Assembly: GCA_002471825.1 (NCBI GenBank)
Contig: DKQS01000001.1
Location: 1 to 64,000, forward strand
Origin: Flavobacteriaceae bacterium UBA7302
GTDB taxonomy: Bacteria; Bacteroidota; Bacteroidia; Flavobacteriales; Flavobacteriaceae
Direction of reading: 5' to 3'
Length of the DNA stretch: 64,000 nucleotides
Shown: in pieces, positions 52,458-61,166 of the stretch
How positions within the stretch are numbered: position 1 is the first letter of the stretch
How the letters are laid out: each line of letters starts with the position of its first letter
Made by a program: the position numbers and the translations under genes
Notes under the pieces: generated by a model
Seen by the model: only the letters and a program-made list of their open reading frames with translations
The model's database searches: none
What the model was told of the DNA's origin: nothing

Positions 52458-53573
52458 TCACCCCTTAATTCGTTTTTTTCTGTTGGTTTCATAATCTTCG
52501 AAAATCATCTCGCCCAATCCTTTCAATCCTGTGTAAAAGGCTTTGCCCTGATTGGCATAAGTAAATTCTCGAACAAATTGCATCAAGTAATTGTCTTGTG
52601 CAATCATAAATGTGGTTATGGGAATGTGTAATTTTCGAGCTTGCTGTGCCATTGCATAACACTTGTTAGTAATAAAGCTATCCAAGCCCATGCTGTTTTT
52701 ATAATATTGACCATCGGGCAATCGCAAACAACTTGGCTTTCCGTCGGTAATCATAAAAATCTGTTTGTTGGTGTTTCTTTTTCTTCGCAACAAATCCATA
52801 GCCAATTGCAAACCAGCTACGGTATTGGTATGATATGGACCTACTTTGAGATAAGGTAAATCTTTGATATCTATGGTCCATGCATCATTTCCAAATACCA
52901 AAATATCAAGTGTGTCTTTGGGATACCGCGTAGTGATTAATTCGGCAAGAGCCATGGCTACCTTCTTAGCAGGAGTGATTCGGTCTTCTCCATATAAAAT
53001 CATAGAGTGACTAATATCAATCATCAGTACGGTACTCATTTGCGCTTTATGATGCGTTTCTTCTACAACCAAATCGTCTTCGGTCATTCTGAAATCGGAC
53101 ACACCATTATTGATTTGGGCATTCTTTAAACTTTCGGTGATCGAAACCTTGTCGATAGAATCACCAAATTGGTATTGTCTGTAATCTCCAGTATGTTCGT
53201 CTCCTAACCCTGAACTTTTGCTTTTATGACTGCCAGACCCTCTTCGTTTGATCTTCCCGAAGATTTGGTTCAAGGCCTGTTGCCGGATTGCTCGTTCCGT
53301 TTTTGCCGTCAATGAAATGCCACCACCATTGCCATCCGGATCAATTTCTTCTTTGATATACCCTTTGGCTTTTAAGTCTTCAATAAAATCGTCTATGGTG
53401 TAATTTTCGTCAGTCAGTTTGTACTCCTTGTCTAGCTGACGCAACCAATCGATAGCTTCATCAAAATCAACTGAAGTATACGTGATTAATTCCTTGAAGA
53501 TCTCAAAGAGTTTTTCGAAGGGCGTCTGATTTGGCGCTTCATAAGATCTAAAAACAAATCCCTTTCTTTTCAT
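52458..53573 (-). CDS. VWA-domain protein paired with the AAA ATPase
   Basis: Protein of 371 residues with no signal peptide. The C-terminal von Willebrand A domain (about 180-365) has the MIDAS motif DISHS (Asp186, Ser188, Ser190) and the ITDGKPSC loop with the MIDAS aspartate near 276. The N-terminal half is helical and charged, with a glycine/serine-rich linker at about 108-124. In BchI/BchD-like and MoxR/VWA systems the VWA protein delivers the client to the ATPase. It is first in the two-gene operon. Confidence 0.88.
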   Translation of the reverse strand: MKRKGFVFRSYEAPNQTPFEKLFEIFKELITYTSVDFDEAIDWLRQLDKEYKLTDENYTIDDFIEDLKAKGYIKEEIDPDGNGGGISLTAKTERAIRQQALNQIFGKIKRRGSGSHKSKSSGLGDEHTGDYRQYQFGDSIDKVSITESLKNAQINNGVSDFRMTEDDLVVEETHHKAQMSTVLMIDISHSMILYGEDRITPAKKVAMALAELITTRYPKDTLDILVFGNDAWTIDIKDLPYLKVGPYHTNTVAGLQLAMDLLRRKRNTNKQIFMITDGKPSCLRLPDGQYYKNSMGLDSFITNKCYAMAQQARKLHIPITTFMIAQDNYLMQFVREFTYANQGKAFYTGLKGLGEMIFEDYETNRKKRIKG

Positions 53574-53579
53574 TATTCA

Positions 53580-53587
53580 CAAAAATA
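53580..53587 (-). promoter_or_regulatory. -7 box for the VWA-AAA operon
   Basis: Minus-strand TATTTTTG ends only six bases before the ATG at 53573, so the transcript would be leaderless or nearly so. Exact TAnnTTTG match. Confidence 0.5.
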
Positions 53588-53715
53588 CGGCTTATCTATT
53601 CCATTTCAGACAGCAGAGCTATCGTTTTTTTTGAAGACTTTTCAGTTTTATCATAACCTTAACAAATGTTGAACTTATGTAAAGTATCTTGTATCCTTTA
53701 AATCAACTTTTTACA

Positions 53716-56340
53716 ATGAAAACAAATAATTCGATGAAACTAAAAATGTTTTTGTCGCTGATTCTTGCGATTTCATTTATTGGAATTCAAGATATGGATG
53801 CGCAACGCAGAAAAAGAAAAAAGAAAAATTCTAAAAAGGAGATGGTTGCTCCGAAACCAAAACCAAAAAAGCCAAAGAAATCCATTGCTACCTTGACCAA
53901 GAAGAGCAAAAAAATGGAAGGTCTTTTTACAGTTTTCCAAGATACTGTTACCGGTTCTGTAAAATTATTGATCAAAGAAGATCAATTAAACAAAGACTTT
54001 ATCTACTTCGCACAGATTGCAGATGGTGTTACTGAAGCTGGCGCGTACAGAGGTTCTTATCGTGGATCTAGCGTATTTCAAATCAGAAAATATTTTAATA
54101 AAATTGAGTTCGTAGCACCAAATACCAACTTCTATTTTGACAAGAACAACGCGATCTCCAAATCATCTACTGCCAACACAAGTGATGCGACGATTGCCAG
54201 CGGAAAGATTCTTTTCTCGGATGCTAAAAAAGGTGAGCACTTAATTGATGCAACCAAGTTATTCTTATCAGAAACCTTCACAAGAATTAAGGCACCGAGA
54301 TTTCCTGGAAGATCACCTTTCGCTTTTAGTCTAGGTAGATTTGACAGCAATAAGTCGAAAATTAATGAAATTAAAAACTACCCAGAAAACACAAATGTAA
54401 AGACTGAGTATGTCTACAGCAATCCTTCTGTTCTAAACGGTGGATCTGAGGCTGTTACTGATGGAAGAAATGTTTCCATCAAGGTATTCCATGCCTTCAT
54501 GCAAATGCCAGCAGATGACTATGAAGTTCGGATGGATGACCCAAGAGTGGGTTACTTCTTGACGCAGACCAATGACATGACATCAACGGGAACTGTAAAC
54601 TACAGAGACATGATTCACCGTTGGAAATTGATTAAGAAAGATCCTACAGCTGCTGTTTCTGAACCTGTAACACCGATTACTTGGTGGATTGAAAATTCTA
54701 CTCCAGTTGAATGGAGAGAGACTATTAAAGAAGGGGTTTTGGCCTGGAACGAAGCATTTGAAAAAGCAGGTTTTAAAAATGCCATGGTAGTAAAAGTTCA
54801 ACCAGATGATGCTGACTGGGATGCAGGTGATGTTCGATACAACGTATTGCGATGGACTTCCTCGCCTAATCCACCATTTGGAGGTTATGGACCAAGTTTC
54901 GTCAACCCAAGAACTGGTGAAATTTTAGGAGCAGACATCATGTTGGAATACGTACACTTTACCAACAGAGTATTCGCTGATAAATTATACAACGATGCTG
55001 CCAAAAACATGCACATCGAAACAGCAGAAGAATTAGAAGCAAAAAAATTCTTAGCCAAACACAATTTAATGACCTGTTCTGCTGGTCATGAAATGCATGA
55101 AAATTTACAATTAGCTACTGCCGTATTGCAGGCTGACGGTGCTTCTGATTTAGACATGGAAGCCATCAAGAAAGAAGGTATGAAATCTCTGATTATGCAC
55201 GAGGTTGGTCATACCTTAGGATTGAATCACAATATGAAAGCAAGTCAGTTATTCACGCCAGAGCAATTGGCAAATCCTGATTTCATCAAAGGAAAAGCAT
55301 TAACTGGGTCTGTAATGGATTATGCCGGAATCAACATTACAAATGATAGAAGTAAGCAAGGTCAGTATTATGATATGGCCGTTGGACCTTATGATATTTG
55401 GGCAATTCAATTCGGATATACTCCATTTAAGAATGAAGCAGAAAGAAATGCTTTGCTTGAGAGATCTACAGAGCCCGAACTAATTTTTGGAAATGATGCA
55501 GACGATATGCGTTCTCCAGGAAAGGCGATTGATCCTCGAGTGATGATTGGCGATTTATCAAGCGATCCTATTACTTATTCAATTAATCGTTTTGAGTTGG
55601 TAAACGGAATGATGAAGAAAATCAAGGGCCAATTCTTAAAAGAAGGTGAGACTTACATGGATTTAAGAAGAGCTTTCAATACCTTACACAACCAAACTAG
55701 AATTGCAGGTGGTGTCATATCAAGATTTGTTGGAGGTGTTTATGTTGACCGATCTGTTTATGGACAAAAAGGCGGAACACAACCTTACACTCCAGTTAGT
55801 TTGGAAGATCAGAAACGTGCCATGGCAGCATTGAAGAAGTATATTTTTGCACCAAATGCCTTCAGCACACCAAACGATGTTTACAACTATTTAGCAAGAC
55901 AAAGAAGAGGATACAACTTCTTTGGTGGACCAGAAGATCCAAAGATTCACGAGCAAGTATTAGGATATCAAACAAGTGTATTAGCGCATTTGATGCACCC
56001 TAATGTATTGCAACGTATGACAAACTCTGCATTGTATGGCAACAAGTACAAATTATCCACATACATGAGAGATTTGAACAACATGATGTTCAAACCCGAT
56101 GTTTATGGAAGCATCAATTCTTTCCGTCAGAATTTACAGGCGGTATATGTGAAGCGATTGATTAGTATGGTTACTGGTAGAACGGCAAACAGATTCACGG
56201 TACCAGCGAGATCCATGGCAATTTATAATCTAAACTTGATTAAGTCGTGGGTAAGCAACAATACTGGAGATTTAGCTACGAAAGCACATAAAAAACACAT
56301 CAAAACATTGATCACCAATGCAATGGATGACATCAAATAA
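53716..56340 (+). CDS. Large exported zinc-dependent metalloprotease
   Basis: Exported protein of 874 residues from the ATG at 53716; a TTG at 53689 would add nine residues. The signal region is followed by a highly basic stretch (RRKRKKKNSKK and KPKPKKPKK, about 32-60), an unusual charged linker. The zinc site is HEVGHTLGLNH (His495, Glu496, His499, His505) with the Met-turn region SVMDYAGI near 535. The surrounding sequence resembles DUF5117/DUF5118/DUF4953 metalloproteases of Bacteroidota. Substrates are unknown. A terminator follows. Confidence 0.9.
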   Translation: MKTNNSMKLKMFLSLILAISFIGIQDMDAQRRKRKKKNSKKEMVAPKPKPKKPKKSIATLTKKSKKMEGLFTVFQDTVTGSVKLLIKEDQLNKDFIYFAQIADGVTEAGAYRGSYRGSSVFQIRKYFNKIEFVAPNTNFYFDKNNAISKSSTANTSDATIASGKILFSDAKKGEHLIDATKLFLSETFTRIKAPRFPGRSPFAFSLGRFDSNKSKINEIKNYPENTNVKTEYVYSNPSVLNGGSEAVTDGRNVSIKVFHAFMQMPADDYEVRMDDPRVGYFLTQTNDMTSTGTVNYRDMIHRWKLIKKDPTAAVSEPVTPITWWIENSTPVEWRETIKEGVLAWNEAFEKAGFKNAMVVKVQPDDADWDAGDVRYNVLRWTSSPNPPFGGYGPSFVNPRTGEILGADIMLEYVHFTNRVFADKLYNDAAKNMHIETAEELEAKKFLAKHNLMTCSAGHEMHENLQLATAVLQADGASDLDMEAIKKEGMKSLIMHEVGHTLGLNHNMKASQLFTPEQLANPDFIKGKALTGSVMDYAGINITNDRSKQGQYYDMAVGPYDIWAIQFGYTPFKNEAERNALLERSTEPELIFGNDADDMRSPGKAIDPRVMIGDLSSDPITYSINRFELVNGMMKKIKGQFLKEGETYMDLRRAFNTLHNQTRIAGGVISRFVGGVYVDRSVYGQKGGTQPYTPVSLEDQKRAMAALKKYIFAPNAFSTPNDVYNYLARQRRGYNFFGGPEDPKIHEQVLGYQTSVLAHLMHPNVLQRMTNSALYGNKYKLSTYMRDLNNMMFKPDVYGSINSFRQNLQAVYVKRLISMVTGRTANRFTVPARSMAIYNLNLIKSWVSNNTGDLATKAHKKHIKTLITNAMDDIK

Positions 56341-56354
56341 TTGATATACACTTA

Positions 56355-56400
56355 ATAAAAAAGCCACACTCCTTCGATGAAGGGTTGTGGTTTTTTATTT
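56355..56400 (+). terminator. Terminator after the metalloprotease gene
   Basis: A 16-position stem from AAAGCCACACTCCTTC to GAAGGGTTGTGGTTTT with one mismatch and two G-U pairs, GAT loop and T-run. It ends just before the next start codon. Confidence 0.75.
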
Positions 56401-56407
56401 TAAACTT

Positions 56408-57283
56408 ATGGAGAAGGTTTTAATTACAGGAGGAACAGGTTTAATAGGAAAGCATCTACAAAGACTTTTAAAAAAAGAAGGATTTAAAGTACGTATCTTA
56501 ACTAGAAGACCTAAAAATGAAAACGAGTTTAAATGGGACATCAACGAAGGTTTTATTGATGAAAAGGCCTTTGAGGGTCTAGATCATATCATTCATTTGG
56601 CTGGAGCAGGTATTGCCGACAAACGATGGACTGCCAAACGGAAAAAAGTTATTATTGATAGTAGGGTTGAAAGCGCCAATTTATTATTCGAGGAAGTTAA
56701 GCGCTTAGGTCTGCAACTAAAAACCTTTGTCTCCGCCTCCGGAATTGGATACTACGGTGCAGTAACTTCAGATAAGACATTCAAGGAAGACCACGATGCT
56801 GGAAAAGATTACTTAGGCACAGTCTGCAAACTCTGGGAAATCGCAGCCTTGCAATTCGAATCATTGGAGGTTCCAACAACTATTTTCAGAACCGGAATTG
56901 TTTTGAGTAATGACGGCGGCGCTCTTGTAAAGATGAAAACTCCAGTGATTACGCCATTGGGCAGTGGCGAACAATTCATGCCTTGGATTCATATTGAGGA
57001 TATGTGCCGACTTTACCTGGCTGCAATTAAAGGAGAGCTTAAAGGAATTTACAACGCAGTAGCCCCAGAACATCACAGCAATAAATCCTTTTCTAAAAAA
57101 TTAGCGAAAAGTCTAAAAAGACCTTTTGTACCTATTGGTGCGCCTGAGTTTGTTCTAAAAACCGTTTTTGGCGAACTAGCGATCATACTTCTTACAGGAA
57201 GTAAAATATCCTCAAAAAAATTAAAAAAGGAAGGATTTGAATTTACATATGAGACATTAGAAAAAGCTTTAAATAACCTATAA
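56408..57283 (+). CDS. TIGR01777 family SDR oxidoreductase
   Basis: Extended-SDR protein of 291 residues; the ATG at 56408 begins just before the cofactor loop VLITGGTGLIGKHLQ (res. 4-18). An upstream in-frame start at 56387 is less likely. The motifs HLAGAGIADKRW, SASGIGYYG and FRTGIVLS are those of the TIGR01777 (YfcH/SulA-like) family, an NAD(P)-dependent group of unknown substrate. The C-terminal DUF1731 helix includes SSKKLKKEGFEF. The TlpA-type gene follows after 14 bases. Confidence 0.92.
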   Translation: MEKVLITGGTGLIGKHLQRLLKKEGFKVRILTRRPKNENEFKWDINEGFIDEKAFEGLDHIIHLAGAGIADKRWTAKRKKVIIDSRVESANLLFEEVKRLGLQLKTFVSASGIGYYGAVTSDKTFKEDHDAGKDYLGTVCKLWEIAALQFESLEVPTTIFRTGIVLSNDGGALVKMKTPVITPLGSGEQFMPWIHIEDMCRLYLAAIKGELKGIYNAVAPEHHSNKSFSKKLAKSLKRPFVPIGAPEFVLKTVFGELAIILLTGSKISSKKLKKEGFEFTYETLEKALNNL

Positions 57284-57297
57284 CTAAAATTACTGCC

Positions 57298-58401
57298 ATG
57301 AAAAAAGTATTGTTTATGTTGGGGCTTTTACCCCTACTATTCGGTTGCAACTCCGAATCAAAAAAATCGAATCAATTTGAACTTGAATTAACGCTGAACG
57401 GAGTTAAGGATAGTAGTCTTGTCATTATTGAAGAACCAAAGCAAAACGGAAAAATAATTGACTCTGCACGAATATTCAACAACAAACTTTCGTTTAAAGG
57501 AGAAGTTTCGGGTTCCGAGCAAGTTATTTTACGAGTAGATGGAACTAGAGATTATAAATATTTTTGGTTGGAGCCGAATAAAATGACGCTCACTGCAGAA
57601 ACTGGAAAATTCCGCCAAGCCAAAATCACTGGATCTAAAATCCAATTGAAGCAAGACGAGTTAGCGAATCGGGTGAAGCCACTTGAGGACCTGATGGATC
57701 AAGTTGATGGATATGCACAGATCAATTACAAATCCTTATCAAAAGAACAAATCGATTCTTTGCGCACTATTTTAAACAAAGCACAAAGAGACGTACATCT
57801 CGAAACACAAAAATTCATTGCCGAAAACTCAAGTTCTACCTATGGAATTTATCTTTTAGAGTTTTACAAAACAACCTACGGGAAGGAAGTCGTTAAAGAT
57901 TTGTTTTTGAAATTCGACAAAGAGCTTCAAGCTGGATCTTATGGAAAGTCCATTTCAAGATACTTGATAATCAATGATGAGCCACAAATAGGTGAAAAAT
58001 ACCAAGACGTAAAGCTTCCAAATCTGGATGGTGAATTAAGTGCTATTTCAGATATTGAAGCCGAATATTTATTAATTGAGTTTTGGGCCTCAAATTGTGC
58101 TCCCTGTAGAATTACAAATCCGAAACTTGTGAAGATTCACGAAAAATATAAATCAAAGGGCTTTGAGATTTACGGCATCTCTTTGGATGTCGTGAAACAG
58201 GATTGGCTAGATGCCGTAAAAAAGGATGGCCTAACTTGGGAAAATGTGGTTGATCTGGATGGTGAAGAAGGCGATGTAGCCCTTACTTACGGAATAAATG
58301 GAATCCCGGTGAACTATTTGGTAAATAAGGAAGGAACCATCCTAGCCAAAAATATCTGGAGCGAACAATTGGAAGCCTTTCTCAAGAAATCATTGCCATA
58401 A
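57298..58401 (+). CDS. TlpA-like thioredoxin lipoprotein with DUF4369 domain
   Basis: Lipoprotein of 367 residues with lipobox LFGC (Cys17). The N-terminal DUF4369 beta-sandwich (about 25-130) precedes a helical linker. The thioredoxin-fold domain (about 232-367) has ASNCAPCR with Cys267 and Cys270 and a cis-proline in NGIPVNYLV near 340. It probably reduces disulfides in envelope proteins. It is the second gene after the TIGR01777 reductase, and a terminator shared with the convergent yceI gene follows. Confidence 0.92.
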   Translation: MKKVLFMLGLLPLLFGCNSESKKSNQFELELTLNGVKDSSLVIIEEPKQNGKIIDSARIFNNKLSFKGEVSGSEQVILRVDGTRDYKYFWLEPNKMTLTAETGKFRQAKITGSKIQLKQDELANRVKPLEDLMDQVDGYAQINYKSLSKEQIDSLRTILNKAQRDVHLETQKFIAENSSSTYGIYLLEFYKTTYGKEVVKDLFLKFDKELQAGSYGKSISRYLIINDEPQIGEKYQDVKLPNLDGELSAISDIEAEYLLIEFWASNCAPCRITNPKLVKIHEKYKSKGFEIYGISLDVVKQDWLDAVKKDGLTWENVVDLDGEEGDVALTYGINGIPVNYLVNKEGTILAKNIWSEQLEAFLKKSLP

Positions 58402-58436
58402 AAAAAAGCCACTTGAAAGTGGCTTTTTTTTTGCTT
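58402..58436. terminator. Bidirectional terminator
   Basis: Stem AAAAAAAGCCACTT and AAGTGGCTTTTTTT with a GA loop, a perfect inverted repeat with long A and T flanks. Confidence 0.9.
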
Positions 58437-58446
58437 TTTTGGTTTT

Positions 58447-59088
58447 TTAAAAAGTAGACGTGATGTTCAACGCTACTTCGCTCCATGTTTTAGAAACTCC
58501 GTCTGAACCTGTATGAAGATCTTTACAAATTTTATTCAAAGAGGCTAAGGCTGCCCCCGCATTCCATTGGTTTACATCTATTACCGCTTTCATATTGAAC
58601 TCGCTGCCAGCAATGGTATAGGTAAAAGGAACATCGTGAGACTCTCCGTTCATAGTAATCGTAGCAACTCCATTGGTATCGTCTGAAATTGAAAGTTTGC
58701 CTGACAAGGTTTTGGTATCGGTCATGACATCAAAGAAAAACTTACGAATCTTGTAGTCTCTACTTGTGTCTAAGGTTGCCAAACTTGTTATCGGAATTGA
58801 GAATTCCGTATTGTGAATGGCTTCTTTCACTGAGTTTCCTTCACCTCCTGAAAGTACTTCCACTTTTTTAAACTGTCCTTTTACGGGAAATTTTTCAGTG
58901 AACTTATAAGCAGTAAATTCAATTTCATTTTTGGCATTTTGTACCGCAAATGCTGAAGTTGATTTTTTCTCTTTGGTTTCTGTTTTACTCTTATCTGATG
59001 AATAAGAAGGTTTGCTATCCTTTCCGCCACAAGCAACAATACTGAGCATAAGGACAAAGACCAATGATTGAAGGGTAAATTTTTTCAT
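58447..59088 (-). CDS. YceI family lipoprotein
   Basis: Lipoprotein of 213 residues with lipobox SIVAC (Cys20), then a serine/lysine-rich linker. The YceI-type lipocalin-like barrel follows (about 48-213), with strands EIEFTAYKFTEKFPVKGQF, SLATLDTSRDYKIRKFFFD and FNMKAVIDVNQWNAGAAL. Family members bind polyisoprenoids or other amphiphiles. It is the last gene of the minus-strand run from rsfS, 18 bases after psd. The serine-rich linker is typical for a tethered barrel. Confidence 0.88.
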   Translation of the reverse strand: MKKFTLQSLVFVLMLSIVACGGKDSKPSYSSDKSKTETKEKKSTSAFAVQNAKNEIEFTAYKFTEKFPVKGQFKKVEVLSGGEGNSVKEAIHNTEFSIPITSLATLDTSRDYKIRKFFFDVMTDTKTLSGKLSISDDTNGVATITMNGESHDVPFTYTIAGSEFNMKAVIDVNQWNAGAALASLNKICKDLHTGSDGVSKTWSEVALNITSTF

Positions 59089-59106
59089 GATTTCTAATTC
59101 TATAAT

Positions 59107-59763
59107 TTATTTTTCTGCTATCACTTGAACACCACCTTTTACAGTGTCTCCAATATTTACTTTTACATCACTATCCAAAGGAAGAAAAACATCTACTCGA
59201 GATCCGAACTTGATGAATCCCGCATCTTCTCCTTGAGTAACCTTATCTCCCTTTTTAGCGTAATTTACAATTCTTTTGGCTAAAGCCCCAGCAATTTGGC
59301 GATATAACACATCACCAAAGGTTTTGTTGTTCACCACTACAGTTGTACGTTCGTTTTCTGTAGAAGATTTTGGATGCCATGCTACCAAATATTTTCCCGG
59401 ATGGTACTTGCTGTATTTCACTTCACCTCCCAAAGCATAGCGAGTAACGTGCACATTGATGGGTGACATAAAAATGGATACTTGAAGACGCTTGTCATTA
59501 AAATACTCAGGTTCCTCTACCTCTTCAATCACCACAACTTTTCCGTCTACTGGCGCAATAATGGCCTTTTCATTTAGCGGTGTTTCCCGCTTCGGATTTC
59601 TAAAGAACTGAAGAATTAAAACTAGAAATACCAATAAGGCCACCTGAATTGTCTTAACAATCCAAAGTGAATCGATAAAATTTTCGGCCAAAAGTATTCC
59701 AGCAATTACAATGCTAAATGTGATGAAGATGATCTTATATCCCTCTCTGTGAAATCGTATCAT
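59107..59763 (-). CDS. psd: Phosphatidylserine decarboxylase proenzyme
   Basis: Membrane-associated enzyme that decarboxylates phosphatidylserine to phosphatidylethanolamine. It is a short type of 218 residues. Two hydrophobic segments fill about 12-55. The self-cleavage site giving the pyruvoyl group is Gly187-Ser188 in IKFGSRVDVFLP. Upstream, SPINVHVTRYA and the PVDGKVV block match the family. It overlaps cdsA by one base, so the two enzymes of phospholipid synthesis are coupled. The PssA gene is not in the window. Confidence 0.93.
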   Translation of the reverse strand: MIRFHREGYKIIFITFSIVIAGILLAENFIDSLWIVKTIQVALLVFLVLILQFFRNPKRETPLNEKAIIAPVDGKVVVIEEVEEPEYFNDKRLQVSIFMSPINVHVTRYALGGEVKYSKYHPGKYLVAWHPKSSTENERTTVVVNNKTFGDVLYRQIAGALAKRIVNYAKKGDKVTQGEDAGFIKFGSRVDVFLPLDSDVKVNIGDTVKGGVQVIAEK

Positions 59764-60563
59764 TAAAAAATAGCGATATGGTGTACATACAAATATACAA
59801 AGGGGGCGGCAAACAACAAGCTATCCAATCGATCAAAAAAACCACCGTGTCCCGGAATCAGTGTCCCACTGTCTTTCACCTCGGCAATTCTCTTAAATTT
59901 CGATTCAATCAGGTCTCCTATGGTACCAATGGTACTCATAATGGTTCCAATGACCAACCAGGATATCAAATCCAAGTCTTTGTTAAAATAATGAATACAG
60001 GCAGCCGCAACTAAGGTAAAGACAAATCCACCAATAAATCCTTCTACTGTCTTTTTTGGCGATACAGATGGAAATAGTTTTCGCTTCCCAAAGTTCTTTC
60101 CGACTAAATAGGCAAAACTATCATTAGCCCACATCATCACCAAAATTCCTATGATTAAATGAGGTCTGTATTCGCCGTTTAAAAATGGAAGAAGAATGAT
60201 GAAAATCGATGAAAAAATAATATACCTCACAGAGATGACAAACCTCAATAGGTTTCGTTGAAATACAAATCCTTTATTCACAAACAATTGGTACATCAAT
60301 ACAATGGATGATGCCAAAGAAAGCATCAAAATTGGAGTCACTAAGAATTTGAAATCCTCAATAATTATGAGGTAAACGAGCATCCCATAAATGAGGTAAA
60401 CAATGGTGTATTTGAAATTGATGATTCTGGTGAATTCCAACAAACAAAAGAATCCCAGCAGTGTCGCGTAAGCAACATATGAAAATTCAGAGATCAAAAT
60501 GGCAGATAGGAAGAGTACTACATAGATCAATCCGAAAATACCCCTCTGATAAAAATTGCTCAT
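59763..60563 (-). CDS. cdsA: Phosphatidate cytidylyltransferase
   Basis: Integral membrane enzyme of 266 residues, about seven to eight segments, making CDP-diacylglycerol from phosphatidate and CTP. The signature near the C-terminus is SKFKRIAEVKDSGTLIPGHG followed by GFFDRLDSLLFA (about 218-250), and SPKKTVEGFIGG near 168 is the second conserved block. It is placed between the LUD gene (one-base gap) and psd (one-base overlap), so its supply to psd and to other phospholipids is tied to this operon. Confidence 0.95.
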   Translation of the reverse strand: MSNFYQRGIFGLIYVVLFLSAILISEFSYVAYATLLGFFCLLEFTRIINFKYTIVYLIYGMLVYLIIIEDFKFLVTPILMLSLASSIVLMYQLFVNKGFVFQRNLLRFVISVRYIIFSSIFIILLPFLNGEYRPHLIIGILVMMWANDSFAYLVGKNFGKRKLFPSVSPKKTVEGFIGGFVFTLVAAACIHYFNKDLDLISWLVIGTIMSTIGTIGDLIESKFKRIAEVKDSGTLIPGHGGFFDRLDSLLFAAPFVYLYVHHIAIF

Positions 60564-60564
60564 C

Positions 60565-61149
60565 TTACAAATCTTCTAAGAGCAGCAAATATAAGTTTTT
60601 TGAGTTACTGTTTCCGTAGTTTAAGAAGCTATCATCGGAGTTATTTAGCTGATAGTTTCTGATCGAAGAAATATTGGTTGGAAGATTGTCTTTGTTCTTC
60701 CTTTTTATCCCCGTTAAGCCCTGCCCGGTATCTTTTACAATCTGACTGGTAGTGGCAAAAACAATGAAATCATCGGGCATTTCATTCAATTTGGTGCTTT
60801 TCAATTGATTGGAAGAAAAAAGAATATCGCCATTATCTGCAATTAAATGCTCACAGGTGGTAAACACAGGCATTCCCGTTTGCATCGTTTTAAGTGGGGA
60901 CACTTCCTTTTTATTCACAAACTTCTTCAAGTCCTTAGTCAATAAGTAAAGCTTATCCCATTTATTTTCAGCCAACACTCGAGCCAAATTGCTTTGTACT
61001 TCTGTGCTTTGGACACAATACAAAAACTTTCCGCCCTTGTTCAAGAAGTTATGAACGAAGAGGTCATCCAGCGATAAATTGACATTTTGCTGAACAACCT
61101 CTTCTTTTTCTTTATCTGGTATGTTAAAAAGCTTTTTTAAAAAATTCAT
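60565..61149 (-). CDS. LUD domain protein
   Basis: Cytosolic protein of 194 residues in the LUD (LutB/LutC-like) group. The blocks EHLIADNGDILFSSNQLKST and DFIVFATTSQIVKDTGQGLT match the family core. Related proteins take part in lactate use, but here the gene is alone, with no iron-sulfur LutB partner. It sits between ftsH and cdsA, with 17 and one base of spacing. The link with membrane-lipid and proteolysis genes suggests a different role, which the sequence does not show. Confidence 0.82.
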   Translation of the reverse strand: MNFLKKLFNIPDKEKEEVVQQNVNLSLDDLFVHNFLNKGGKFLYCVQSTEVQSNLARVLAENKWDKLYLLTKDLKKFVNKKEVSPLKTMQTGMPVFTTCEHLIADNGDILFSSNQLKSTKLNEMPDDFIVFATTSQIVKDTGQGLTGIKRKNKDNLPTNISSIRNYQLNNSDDSFLNYGNSNSKNLYLLLLEDL

Positions 61150-61166
61150 TCAAAAAAGTAATCACA

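Noticed and set aside
50975..53573. AAA/VWA pair as an anti-phage ternary system
   Set aside because: No third effector, protease or nuclease gene is adjacent and the neighbourhood is chromosomal backbone, so a chaperone pair is the simpler reading.
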